The notes beneath the pieces are model-generated. The model saw only the letters and a program-made list of their open reading frames with translations. It searched no databases and was not told where the DNA came from. A DNA stretch of 64,000 bases from Nitrosospira sp. Nsp14 (GTDB lineage Bacteria; Pseudomonadota; Gammaproteobacteria; Burkholderiales; Nitrosomonadaceae): positions 1 to 64,000 of the forward strand of contig NZ_FOPV01000010.1 in NCBI RefSeq assembly GCF_900113575.1. The letters are read 5' to 3'. The position numbers and the translations under genes are program-made. Positions 36,730 through 45,807 of the stretch are shown in pieces (positions within the stretch are counted from its first letter, which is position 1; the number at the start of each line of letters is the position of its first letter).

Positions 36730-37009
36730 CGTTTTACCTCAGGCCTCAGGCCGAGACAGACCTGGAGGATATCGCGCTTTATATCGCGGAAGACAATGTC
36801 CAGGCTGCGCGACGATGGATCGAGGACATGCATGCTCTTTGCCAACAGCTTGGCGAGATGCCTTCCATGGGAGTGGCCAAATCCTCTATTCGACCGGATT
36901 GAGAATGCTGCCAGCGGGTAGCTATATGATTCTCTACCAGCAAGTCGATAAAGGCGTTGAAATTGCCCGGGTGCTCCACGGCGCGCGCCAATGGCAAGAC
37001 CTTTTATAG
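36726..37009 (+). pseudogene. parE: ParE-family toxin, frameshifted
   Basis: The first frame encodes [20 protein letters not shown] and continues to KSSIRPD, then meets TGA at 36900. The rest of a ParE protein (LRMLPAGSYMILYQQVD, then IARVLHGARQWQDLL) continues in another frame to 37009. One missing base at about 36898-36900 explains the break. The join RPD-LRMLPAGSYMI fits the family pattern of RxGLRxxPxGxYxI. The toxin is therefore probably inactive, leaving the antitoxin alone; a sequencing error is the other explanation. Confidence 0.82.
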
Positions 37010-37559
37010 GCAATGACGGCTGCTGAAGATCTTGGGGCTTAAAGCGCTGCATTGGGGCGCGAATTGGAAATTGGGCTGCCCTCAGGATCTCCCTGCACAC
37101 GACCATCAATGGGAAAAATGGCTCGGTACCCGCCTTGTCATCCGGAACATAACTTATCAAATAGATAAGCGGTAACTGGATTGGCTTTCGCCAATCGTCC
37201 GGCTCCAATCGTCCGGCTCACTGCACTTGAACCATGGACAACTCTGATGGATAACCTGATGGACGGAACCATCCTCGTCCACGAGGTTTTCCACAGCGGT
37301 TGCCCATAGGCTCCCGGACTTCAATTATAAAAACGAAAAGCCTGACGCGGCCGTGGGCCTTGCCCTATTAAATCGCAGGCAATTTAGAAGATTTTCTAGC
37401 ACCTTGTTCGATCCCTGCTGCATAGGATGACGGACTACAGGCTTGTCTCCAGGAAGATCCTTGAGAACAAATGACAGCCCTCTTTTGATTATGGATATGT
37501 CAGGAGCAGCTGACAAGCAACCAACGCCATGCCGCCCTGAAGACCAACCATGCGGGGGC
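37010..37559. other. Non-coding stretch with a 14-base tandem repeat
   Basis: No recognisable gene in about 550 bases. CCAATCGTCCGGCT is repeated head to tail at 37191-37204 and 37205-37218. A leftward open frame over 37325-37621 has no family character and overlaps the next gene, so I do not call it. Confidence 0.5.
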
Positions 37560-37841
37560 TCAGTCGCCATCTTCATTCTCCCGTGCAAGTTGCGACTTGA
37601 GATGATAGGCATCGATGTCAAAGTCTTTGCTGTTCGAGACCGCGGCCAGTACCAGGGGCGTAACGCGCTCCCGCTCCTCCTCGGTCTCGAAGTTTGTGAA
37701 GTTGGCCGCAGCTGCCTCGGCGAACAGTTTCTCCGACAGCCGCTTTGCCTTTACTTCATGACTCTCTATGTCGGAATTGGCGCCGGGAGGGATGTTTTCC
37801 TCGATCCATGTGTCGACCCACCTCAGGAAGCGATTGCTCAT
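37560..37841 (-). CDS. Small hypothetical protein, DUF768-like
   Basis: A 93-residue acidic protein (RFLRWVDTWIEENIPPGANS at the start, KRLSEKLFAEAAAANF, then TEEERERVTPLVLAAVSNS). The pattern of a short W-containing helix, ENIPP, then LxEKLFAEA, resembles DUF768-type proteins described mainly in rhizobia. Function unknown. It lies alone between the parDE remnant and the IS scrap, which suggests it came with the accessory DNA. Confidence 0.55.
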   Translation of the reverse strand: MSNRFLRWVDTWIEENIPPGANSDIESHEVKAKRLSEKLFAEAAAANFTNFETEEERERVTPLVLAAVSNSKDFDIDAYHLKSQLARENEDGD

Positions 37842-37969
37842 GACTGCCCACCCATCTTCTGCGTTGAGTTCGGCGCCGGTCGCCCCTCATGGGAGCATTT
37901 TACCCATGATAAAATAGGTTATCAAGGGTAAAAGCTAGTAGTAATTTTCCGGGATTTTTCGATCGTGTG

Positions 37970-37997
37970 ATTATCGATAACGTATTTTATCGATAAT
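37970..37997. repeat. Inverted repeat of two TTATCGATAA palindromes
   Basis: ATTATCGATAA (37970-37980) and TTATCGATAAT (37987-37997) form a perfect 11-bp inverted repeat with a 6-base spacer. Each arm contains the self-complementary decamer TTATCGATAA, so the element can be read as two copies of one palindromic site. It lies at the edge of the transposase fragment. Confidence 0.7.
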
Positions 37998-38006
37998 AAA
38001 GGAGAC

Positions 38007-38195
38007 ATGAGACCGGCATCCTCTAAAGACAAGAACCAGGGGACGTTGAGGCATTCCTGCCGCAACCGTCCGTTGAAGCTTTCCAACTTGGCGTTGTCGG
38101 TGGGTTTGCCCGGACGACTGAAGTCAAGCTGATGACGCACTCATAGGCCCATTTGTCCATGGCCTTGGAGATGAATTCGCTACCATAGTAACTGC
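38007..38195 (-). pseudogene. IS3-family transposase (OrfB) fragment
   Basis: On the minus strand a stretch reads GSEFISKAMDKWAYEC and, one frame over, LDFSRPGKPTDNAKLES, NGRLRQECLNVPWFLSLEDA. These are adjoining parts of the DDE integrase core of IS3-group transposases (DNGSEF, then GKPTDNA and E of the triad). Only about 60 residues remain, with a frame change near 38140; both ends are missing. The right end stops within a few bases of the WD40 fragment at 38196, so the element broke that gene. Confidence 0.85.
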
Positions 38196-38663
38196 TCGGG
38201 TAGTGATGACAGGACGCTGCGGCTATGGGATGCCAGCACTGGGGAGCCCATCGGCAAGCCCATGCGCGGGCACGAGGATGGGGTGTGGAGTGTGGCGTTC
38301 AGTCCTGACGGCACACGTATCGTCTCGGGGAGTAGCGATAAGACGCTGCGGCTGTGGGATGCCACCAGTGGTCAGTCTATCGGCGCACCCCTACGAGGGC
38401 ATGAAGATTGGGTGCTTAGTGTGGCTTTCAGTCCGGGCGGCAAACGCATCCTCTCCGGTAGTTCCGACAGGACCGTGCGGTGGTGGCCTAGTCCCAAGGC
38501 ATGGCCCGATAAACTATGCAAAAAACTCACTCGCAATATGAGCCACAAGGAGTGGCGTGAGTGGGTTTCGACCAACATTCATTACGCGAGCAGTGTCCCG
38601 GGTTGCCAATTTCTCCGGATAAAGCAGCTGCTGCCCAAGAGTAAAAGAACCATATATTCCTAA
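38196..38663 (+). pseudogene. C-terminal fragment of a WD40-repeat protein
   Basis: From 38196 the plus strand encodes the end of one WD40 repeat (SGSDDRTLRLWDASTG), one complete repeat (GHEDGVWSVAFSPDGTRIVS to LRLWDATSG), most of another (GHEDWVLSVAFSPGGKRILS to RTVRWW), and then a tail with KLCKKL-like and EWREW elements. Large WD40 proteins with N-terminal NACHT or similar signalling domains often end this way. The start is lost at the transposase scrap; the first ATG in frame is at 38262. Very likely a remnant. Confidence 0.8.
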
Positions 38664-38825
38664 TATGCAATTTCATTAGTCTATTTGCGGTATACCCTAA
38701 CAGGACATTTTATACCTGACACTTTTCCTGTCATGTTGTGTCAATTTAGAGTTAGTAACTATATTGATTGACACTCACCAATGAAGGTCACAGACTTTAC
38801 TCTGACATTCATAGTAGAGAAGACA

Positions 38826-39016
38826 ATGACCTGCCAGAGTATCGGCTACGTTCGCGTCAGCTTACTCGATCAAAACCCGGAGCGACAGCTCGACGGTATC
38901 AAGCTAGACAAGGTATTTACCGATAAGGCATCAGCCAAGGACACAAACAGGCCCCAACTCCGGGCTGCACTCAATCACGTTCGCGCGGGGGGTACGCTTT
39001 TCGTTCATTCCATGGA
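38826..39016 (+). pseudogene. N-terminal fragment of a serine recombinase (resolvase/invertase)
   Basis: From the ATG at 38826 about 63 residues match the N-terminal catalytic domain of small serine recombinases: IGYVRVSLLDQNPERQL with the nucleophile Ser, then TDKASAKDTNRPQLRAAL and LFVHSMD. Homology ends at about 39014, before the conserved RLARN segment, and continues in frame without a stop into the leader of the dihydroxyacetone kinase gene. A second, longer but frameshifted relative lies at 42681-43201. Confidence 0.85.
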
Positions 39017-39116
39017 CAGTTCAAGTGACACGAGCGCATTGATATCCGGGTTGAGCAACGGATGTTGCGTGCGCAGCTTTTTGATCCAGCAAGAATTCAG
39101 TCAGATAGGAGAAAAC

Positions 39117-40733
39117 ATGGTCCAGTTCATCAACGCCAAAGAAAACATCGTCACCGAAGCCGTCGATGGTCTGGTCGCGGCGTCTGGCGGTAAGCTGGCG
39201 CGGCTCGACGGCTATCCGCATATACGGGTGGTCGTACGCAATGACTGGGACAAGTCCAAGGTCGCGTTGATCTCGGGAGGCGGATCGGGCCACGAACCGG
39301 CACATGCGGGTTTCGTCGGGGAAGGGATGCTGACGGCTGCGGTGTGCGGCGACATCTTCGCCTCGCCGACAGTCGACGCGGTACTGGCAGGCATCCTTGC
39401 GGTGACGGGATCGTCCGGCTGCCTGCTCATCGTCAAGAATTATACCGGTGACCGATTGAATTTCGGGCTGGCGGGCGAACGCGCTCGCCAGTTTGGCTTG
39501 AATGTCGAGATAGTCATCGTCCACGATGATGTGGCGTTGCCCCACTTGCCCCAAGCCCGCGGCGTCGCCGGCACGCTTTTCGTACACAAGATAGCCGGCG
39601 CGTTGGCCGAGAATGGTGCCGACTTGGCGCACGTCGCCGCGGCCGCGCGCAAGGTCGTGTCAAAGACAAAAAGCATCGGCATGTCGCTAAACACCTGCAC
39701 CATCCCAGGTTCGCCAAAGGAGGATCGCATCCCGCCCGGCATGGCCGAGCTTGGGCTTGGCATCCACGGTGAAGCCGGGGTTGAGCAGGTCGAGTTCAAG
39801 GACGCGAGCGAAGCTGTCGCTGCCATGGTCGAGCGCCTGTCAGCTGCAATGGAAGAAAAACCGCATGTCGCTATGGTCAATAATCTCGGCGGCACGTCGG
39901 TCATCGAGATGTCGATCATCCTCAACGAAATCCGGCGGTCAGCGATTGGCGAGCGGATAACCCACGTCATCGGGCCGGCGGCCATGATGACATCTCTCGA
40001 CATGCATGGCTTCTCGATTTCAGCCTATCCTGCCGACGATGCCGAGATCGCCCTGCTCAAGCAGCACACGCCGTTGGCAGCATGGCCGCGGGTCTCCCGG
40101 CTAGGCCAGGTCGCGATTCAGGCGCTTCCGGACGGCCTAATGCCTGTCGTTCCGACACCCTCGATGCACAAGCCGACCAGGGAGTTCCTGACCAGTTGCT
40201 GCGAGGTTCTGATCGCCGCCGAGAACGACCTCAACGCGCTCGACGCGAAGTCAGGCGATGGCGACACCGGCAGCACGCTAGCCGGCGCGGCACGCGCCCT
40301 GATCAGCGCCGTGGACCGATTGCCACTTGCCGACCATGCCCAGCTCTATCGAGCCATTGGCTTGGAGCTTTCCCAAACCATGGGAGGCTCGTGCGGTGTG
40401 CTCCTCGCGATCTTCTTCGCCGCAGCGGGCGACGCCGCCTCAAGCGGATTGCCAATGCGCGAAGCGTTGCAGGCCGGGTTGCGGAGAATGCAGGAGATCG
40501 GCGGGGCACGTCCGGGTGACCGCACCATGGTCGATGCCCTTGCGCCGGCCCTTGATGTGCTGGAAGAGAGCCTGCCCGAGGCGGCGAAAGCCGCGCGTGC
40601 GGGTGCCGATCGCACTGCCCACATGAGCAAGGCGAATGCGGGCCGCGCTTCCTATGTCAATGCCAAGCACTTGGTCGGTCACGCTGATCCGGGTGCTGAG
40701 GCGGTCGCGCGACTGTTTGAACACTTGGCCTAA
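39117..40733 (+). CDS. dhaK: Dihydroxyacetone kinase, fused DhaK-DhaL type (ATP-dependent)
   Basis: It phosphorylates dihydroxyacetone with ATP. The DhaK domain (1 to about 325) has GGGSGHEP at 54-61 and the covalent substrate His, H217, in GLGIHGEAG. The DhaL domain (about 350-535) has the ADP-binding loop AKSGDGDTGST at 377-387, MGGSCGVLL and GARPGDRTMVDAL. I start it at 39117 because an AGGAG ribosome site lies 7 bases before and homology begins there. The frame also stays open back to 38781 through the recombinase fragment. GC is visibly high (44 of 60 bases at 40561-40620) against about 48 % just downstream (41101-41160), so it looks transferred. Length 538 residues. Confidence 0.93.
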   Translation: MVQFINAKENIVTEAVDGLVAASGGKLARLDGYPHIRVVVRNDWDKSKVALISGGGSGHEPAHAGFVGEGMLTAAVCGDIFASPTVDAVLAGILAVTGSSGCLLIVKNYTGDRLNFGLAGERARQFGLNVEIVIVHDDVALPHLPQARGVAGTLFVHKIAGALAENGADLAHVAAAARKVVSKTKSIGMSLNTCTIPGSPKEDRIPPGMAELGLGIHGEAGVEQVEFKDASEAVAAMVERLSAAMEEKPHVAMVNNLGGTSVIEMSIILNEIRRSAIGERITHVIGPAAMMTSLDMHGFSISAYPADDAEIALLKQHTPLAAWPRVSRLGQVAIQALPDGLMPVVPTPSMHKPTREFLTSCCEVLIAAENDLNALDAKSGDGDTGSTLAGAARALISAVDRLPLADHAQLYRAIGLELSQTMGGSCGVLLAIFFAAAGDAASSGLPMREALQAGLRRMQEIGGARPGDRTMVDALAPALDVLEESLPEAAKAARAGADRTAHMSKANAGRASYVNAKHLVGHADPGAEAVARLFEHLA

Positions 40734-40814
40734 TTTTAGATTGTAAGCACCTGTTGGATCGCACTGATTTTTAAGCAGGGCACTTACATGTTCCTACTCG
40801 GGAGATTTTGCGCG

Positions 40815-41764
40815 TTAAACTTCTTCTAAAACTTCGAGAGCACCGCTACGCATAGTGTCAGCCCAATTGTTGAGAATTTCAAAGCCGAGATCAATCACTT
40901 TTGGCTCATAAAGTTTGGCAACCGTGTGACCTAGCGAAGTCAGAATTATTCCCTTCACCTGTATGGCGATCTTAGCCGCTCCGGTTACACATCGCGAACC
41001 ATAGGCTACTTGGATTACATCTCCTTTACGAAACCCAAGTGAACTTGTCAGTAGGTTTCCGAGTAATCCAACTTCGTGAAGAATAAATGTGAGCTGACCT
41101 AGGGTAAGTTCCGACTCCAACGCGCAAGTTGATACTGTTCGGTCCGCATACTTATCCAAATCAGGTAAAACATGACGATAATTAAACTTTGGCGAGGCGT
41201 CTAAGATCGCTGCAAATGCGTGAAATATGGTTTCATCCATGGTTCCTATGAACCAAAGTCCGCGCTGACTAACACTTCCGACTGTCGACGACTCCAGCGC
41301 AAGTGCTCGTGCCAGAAGTTCTGCCCGCCAGGGCTCGTTCTGCTTACGTGCTAAGTCATTAAATCGGTCGAGCCATGCTATCGACGAGTCAGTGGAATCT
41401 TCTAAAGATTCTGCCATTGGGGTCCGGCCTTCTGGTACCTCGGGCACATGATCTATTGCCTTTTCATAAATTCTCAATTGACGGTAATCTCTCTCGGCCG
41501 CTTCTATATCCTGCCTTAAACGAATCCGCTCCTCTGGCGACGCGTCGCCATATTTCTCACGGAGCTTTTTGACGATCCCAACGTCATTCGGCCCTCTTCA
41601 ATCACGAGCTCCTTAAATACCTCAACTTTGGCTAATCGAAGGTTATGCTGTGCATAGGCTTCAGATAGGCTAGTGGATTTCGAAAGGAGCAGGGGACCCA
41701 AGGATTTCACTAAGCGCAACACAACTTTAGCTTTTTCTGGAACTGAGGGGAGATTGAATGTCAT
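40815..41764 (-). pseudogene. DUF2806/TIGR03899-like protein, frameshifted
   Basis: The gene starts at 41764 (MTFNLPSVPEKAKVVLRL) and runs to about 41600, where the frame changes; the continuation, GIVKKLREKYGDASPEERIR, then WLDRFNDLARKQNEPWRAEL and FRKGDVIQVAYGSR, goes on to a stop at 40815. Loss of one G in the GGG run at about 41590-41595 (CCC on the plus strand) accounts for it. The W-x-x-RF and later layout resemble DUF2806 proteins, a cytoplasmic family of unknown role; that name is tentative. GC is about 48 %. Confidence 0.6.
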
Positions 41765-41941
41765 GGAAATAAAGGGGTAACCGCCGAGATCGCTTATCAG
41801 ATTATTGCACAGCTTTCTATCTCAGCGATGCGAATTTTTTTTGGGGGAAGGTCAGTCGAGCAGTAAAATATACTGGAATAACAGGTGGTTGTTCCGCCGG
41901 GGCGGGCGTGCGAGTAGCAACGCCCTCCGTTATGGTGCAGT

Positions 41942-42452
41942 TTATTGAGAGATTTTTACCAGCTTGCCATGCAGTGATGAAGGCACATCTTTCAGAAGGA
42001 CAACGCGTAATTCCTTAGCTTCAGTAACCGCACCTTGTTTTGTTGGTTCTAATGTTACGTTAACTTCCTTGGTATAAGTGTCCACATGGCACCGGTCGCT
42101 GGATCGACAATCAGCAAACCTATGATCCCACCAAACAGGAGATTTCCGATGTACCAGCCATTCATCTTCGTATCAACAGTTATATTTTGTTCGTCATGAC
42201 CATCCTTTCTAATCTTTACAGAGTATTTTTTGCCGCTGAAAAATCCTTTCTTTTTTCCAAGGGTAAAGAAGTAGGTGTCTTGCCTTCAAATATTTTGGTG
42301 CCTGACTCATCAGCAATCACGACACTTGCTTGATCAGGAGCGCTGCGGACATTCAAGGCTTCCGGCGAGCTTTGGCCCATGATCGTGGCACAACCGGCTA
42401 GAGCGGCAGAAGCAAGTAGAGCTGACATTATTTTCCACATCCTGTTTCCCAT
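41942..42452 (-). pseudogene. Lipoprotein gene with two frameshifts
   Basis: The start at 42452 gives a lipoprotein signal (MSALLASAALAGC, lipobox LAGC) and NVRSAPDQASVVIADESG, a PEGA-like stretch. Near 42240 the frame changes at an A/T-rich run (FFSGKKYSVKIRKDGHDEQ, then NGWYIGNLLFGGIIGLLIVD), and a second change near 42085 leads to TYTKEVNVTLEPTKQGA and a stop at 41942. The pieces join to one sensible protein of about 170 residues. No complete product can be made. Confidence 0.75.
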
Positions 42453-42680
42453 TTTTATTTATTCTTCCTATCAGTTAATAAAAAATACCCAGTGAAATGA
42501 CCAGATAGTAACGAGGTCCCTTTTCTCCAATCTTTTCCCGTAACACAATCCTGTTAATAGCGATTTCTATCGCAATATCCGGGCAGCAGAGGGTAGCGCC
42601 CAAGAAACGAATGACGGGATAAGGTGGAACAGAGAGCTCAAAATGAACCTCTCCATCAATATCTGCAGCGTGGATTTTAG

Positions 42681-43201
42681 GTGTTATTGCTGAGCAAACG
42701 ATTGGACTTAGGTACAGCCATCACTGTTTACGATATTTCAGACGTGGTTTTAGCAAAGAGAGCTGGATACGTTCGAGTGAGCTCGTTTGACCAGAACGTC
42801 GAGAGCCAGCTCGAAGCGATTCACCTAGACAAGGCATGCACCGACAAAGCATCAGGCAAGGATACAAACAGGCCCCAACTCCAGGCGGCCCTAATTACGC
42901 TCGCGCGGCGGATGCGCTTCTCGTCCATTCCATGGGCAGGCTGGCGCGCGAAGCTGAGGACATGCTCAGGCTTGTCAGCGAAATGAACGACCCTAGCGTA
43001 TCGGTTGAATTTATTAAAGAGAAGCGAGCTTTATCGTCGGTAATGACGACGCGCGTTCTACCTGATGTTCACCATGCTCAGCGCATTGCACAGTTTGAGC
43101 GATCGCTCCCCAAGGAAAGGCAGCGTGAGGGTACAGCACTAGCAAAGGCGAAGGGAACCGCCTACAAGGGGAGAAAGCCAGGGCTTAAACACGTGATTTG
43201 A
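42681..43201 (+). pseudogene. Serine recombinase (resolvase/invertase), frameshifted
   Basis: The first frame has AGYVRVSSFDQNVESQLEAI with the nucleophile Ser, then TDKASGKDTNRPQLQAAL; the second, shifted near 42890, continues ARAADALLVHSMGRLAREAE, SVEFIKEKRAL and ends with GTAYKGRKPGLKHVI. Joined, they make most of a small resolvase, lacking an intact helix-turn-helix end. The first 60 codons are clearly related at DNA level to 38826-39014, so the two are diverged copies in the same orientation about 3.9 kb apart. Confidence 0.85.
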
Positions 43202-43407
43202 TGACAGCGATGCTGACCGTGCAGGCTGGCGGGTCGAACAAAACATCTGTTGATAGCAGCATGAACACAACTTTGCAATAACCGTAAAACCCTTGAACTT
43301 GCTCCCGTTAAAACACTTCTGGACGAAAGAATTTATCTCTACTTTCTCCCAAGTTTCGCGGGTCTCCCGTTGACGTTCCCTGTGTGAAGACCTTAGCCCT
43401 CGCCCAT

Positions 43408-44010
43408 CTACTCTCGACTTAGCAACAATTTAGGGACGATCTCGAGGATTCCCGCGGCCGTCAATACTTCCTCGCGGCTCATGCTCGCCACGGTATGACG
43501 CCAGTTTTCCATCCACCGGGATCGCGTAAAGTCGACGGATAAGTGATCATTATCGATCAGCCAGACCAGTCTTCGGATGACATCCTGAACCCGGGGCGCG
43601 CCCCCTGGGATATCAAAATAATGCAGCACCAGCTTCCCACGCAAGGCGCAGAAGTCGATTTCCTTGAATGTACGAAGCGCGAGGACGATATAGTCGACTA
43701 GGGATTGCCAATAGATGTCGTCGTGTTTTCTCCAGGATGGAATCACAAAGCGGTTATAGGCCGGATTGCTTTTTCCCCTCTGTGGCAGATCGCGCTCGAG
43801 CAGGACCTGCACTGGCAGGAGTTGGTCTTCCGCAACTTGCGACAGAACGACATCTAGGCGTTCCCGCTGCTGGACCCTCAGAATTTTTTCGATTTGATCA
43901 AGCAGGCGGCCTTGTCCCGGTTCATGGCTCACCGTTTCCAGAATATCCTGGAAGCTCAGATAAGACCGGGGATCGTTTGTCTGTGCCGTTGTATCAATAT
44001 GCTTGTTCAT
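43408..44010 (-). CDS. Hypothetical protein, 200 residues
   Basis: I do not recognise this protein. The start at 44010 (MNKHIDTTAQTNDPRSYLSF) has a GGAGGTG ribosome site five bases before, better than the ATG 30 bases upstream. The sequence is soluble, helical and rich in Arg, Leu and Val, with no signal peptide or membrane segment; ILRVQQRERLDVVLSQVAED and DVIRRLVWLIDNDHL are typical. It lies 133 bases after the secreted protease gene on the same strand; they could be one unit. Real coding is likely because the frame is long, starts well and stays intact in a region of broken genes. Confidence 0.7.
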   Translation of the reverse strand: MNKHIDTTAQTNDPRSYLSFQDILETVSHEPGQGRLLDQIEKILRVQQRERLDVVLSQVAEDQLLPVQVLLERDLPQRGKSNPAYNRFVIPSWRKHDDIYWQSLVDYIVLALRTFKEIDFCALRGKLVLHYFDIPGGAPRVQDVIRRLVWLIDNDHLSVDFTRSRWMENWRHTVASMSREEVLTAAGILEIVPKLLLSRE

Positions 44011-44143
44011 GTGCACCTCCACAAGGTTTGCACGCCGCACCAGATGGACTGATATTCTCTTATTAGAGAATTTTAGTACGTGGATTGCATTTAGCCGAGA
44101 GTCTTGCGAAAGAAGCCTTCATATTCCTCTCCAAATCTGCAAG

Positions 44144-45124
44144 CTAAGGAAATCTGCGAGCAGGTGCTACCAACGACTCCGGCCAAAGGTATTCGGTCTG
44201 GGTACGAATTAACCCCGAATGTGTATTCGCCCTTATCCATCCTACATACGGGGTAATGCGGGTGAAGACCCCGTATTTTTTTGGGGCTCCGCAATCTCCC
44301 CAGCTTTTAACGCCGATTAAAAACTCTTGGCCATACTGACGAACCGTCGCGGGTCCTCCGCTGTCCCCATCACATGCGTCTGTTCTTCCGTCTTCATATC
44401 CGGCACATAGCATGGTGGCTGTAAGCGATTGACCGTGAGAATCAGGCTCCGAGCAGAGTTGGAGGGGTACTAACGGGGCTTCCGTTTCCATTAGGTCAAG
44501 TGATTTGACACCAAAGTCGTAGGTGTTACCCCATCCGCCAATTTTTACTTTTTCCTGATCATCAACTAGTCGCTGCTCCACTTCAATAGAAGGGAATTGG
44601 GGAGGAAAAATAGCGGTAGGGCTATCGAGAAACAGCAGTGCAAGATCGTTATCACGGGTATGCGGATCATAGGCCCCATGCACGACGACTGAAATTACTT
44701 GTTTCTTTCGGCCTCCCAAATTCAGGCTATTAGTACCTACCAACACAATTAATTCTGTTCCTTGCCGGCCAGCCACACAATGTGCGGCTGTAACCACCCA
44801 CTGATCAGTAATAAGCGTTCCACTACAGAAGTGGGCGTAAATGGGATCTGGAATTGACGCGTTTAATAGCCCAACCTGCCACGGGCGGTCTCCAAAGGCC
44901 GCACTCCTTCCCTTTAATATTTTTGTATTAAGCGGCGCTTTACTCTGCCAATTTCGGAGCGCTCTTTCATATGGATCGGTATGATTTTCAGCGTTATCTG
45001 CACCGACTACTACTCGTGGGGAAAGTAGAAGAGTGAGGCAAAAGAGCATGGCCGCACCGATGAACGTTAATCTCTGGCTTATATCTTGGCTTATTTTCAG
45101 GTCGAAATGCGATGCGGAGTGCAA
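44144..45124 (-). CDS. Secreted trypsin-like serine protease (S1 family)
   Basis: A 326-residue protein with a hydrophobic export signal at about 19-36 and a chymotrypsin-fold domain from about residue 71. The triad is H115 in VTAAHCVAG, D160 in NDLALLFL and S255 in CDGDSGGPA. D249, six residues before the Ser, is the trypsin specificity aspartate, so cleavage after Arg or Lys is expected. Cysteine pairs of the S1 fold (C100-C116, C240, C251, C283 region) are present. The frame starts with TTG at 45124; a later ATG at 45049 would cut the signal short. Such animal-like trypsins are uncommon in bacteria of this kind. Confidence 0.88.
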   Translation of the reverse strand: MHSASHFDLKISQDISQRLTFIGAAMLFCLTLLLSPRVVVGADNAENHTDPYERALRNWQSKAPLNTKILKGRSAAFGDRPWQVGLLNASIPDPIYAHFCSGTLITDQWVVTAAHCVAGRQGTELIVLVGTNSLNLGGRKKQVISVVVHGAYDPHTRDNDLALLFLDSPTAIFPPQFPSIEVEQRLVDDQEKVKIGGWGNTYDFGVKSLDLMETEAPLVPLQLCSEPDSHGQSLTATMLCAGYEDGRTDACDGDSGGPATVRQYGQEFLIGVKSWGDCGAPKKYGVFTRITPYVGWIRANTHSGLIRTQTEYLWPESLVAPARRFP

Positions 45125-45426
45125 GTTGTATTCCTTCTCTTCTCAGTATGATGCGTCTTGGACAACCTCTCCGCTTTTTCGGCTCGCTGCTTTCTTTGAT
45201 TTATTTCGCTCGATATCAAATCGATCTCTAAATAAATATCGATTGGCTACTACTGCAGATTTCTGCGGGTTGCTGTGCATCGCACAATGCCTCAAACTTC
45301 TTCCTCACCCGGCAGCGCTGGTTCTCCTGCCCTTATCTTGATCATGGGTCTGTAGGAACCGATCACCACTTATGCAAGCGAATCAAACGGACGGTCGCTT
45401 CCTCAATATTTAGGAGGTCAGAATCC
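45125..45426. other. Non-coding stretch between the protease and the next gene
   Basis: About 300 bases of divergent upstream sequence, fairly AT-rich near 45190-45260. An AGGAGGT ribosome site at 45413-45419 belongs to the gene at 45427. I see no other signal. Confidence 0.5.
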
Positions 45427-45807
45427 ATGATTTCGTTAAGCCGAAATGGAATGAACACTACCCGGGCTCGGAAAATTTCGACGATCAGAGTCCTATCCCA
45501 GGCAATTGGCGCTTTGGCGGTGGGCGCGATCGCCCTCGGTGCAATTGCAATCGCTGCGGTAGTCGTGGGTCGTCTGGCAATCGGTCGCGCCCGAGTCCGC
45601 AAATTGGAGATCGACGAGCTCGTTGTTGGACGCCTGCGCGTTACTGAAAAGTTTCAGGCTCCGCCAGCGCCTGGCCGGCAAAACCCGACTGTTCTCACGA
45701 GTGGCCAGGGGCCCCTGGCGCGACGCCCTGAAATCCACCGCGATCTTCCTATCAGTGATGCTCGAATATTAAATCTCGCTACAACGGACGTTTATGCAGA
45801 GCGATGA
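45427..45807 (+). CDS. Hypothetical membrane-anchored protein
   Basis: A 126-residue protein of unknown function. After a basic start it has a hydrophobic Ala/Ile/Gly segment at about 28-52 (IGALAVGAIALGAIAIAAVV) and then the repeated look of VGRLAIGRARVRKLEIDELVVGRLRV, a hydrophobic-charged repeat often seen in short bacterial membrane-linked proteins. The end (HRDLPISDARILNLATTDVYAER) overlaps the next gene by 14 bases. A good ribosome site (AGGAGGT, 7-8 bases away) supports the start. Confidence 0.65.
   Translation: MISLSRNGMNTTRARKISTIRVLSQAIGALAVGAIALGAIAIAAVVVGRLAIGRARVRKLEIDELVVGRLRVTEKFQAPPAPGRQNPTVLTSGQGPLARRPEIHRDLPISDARILNLATTDVYAER

Noticed and set aside
37325-37621. Leftward open frame near 37.4 kb
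   Set aside because: No family character and it overlaps the 37560-37841 gene.
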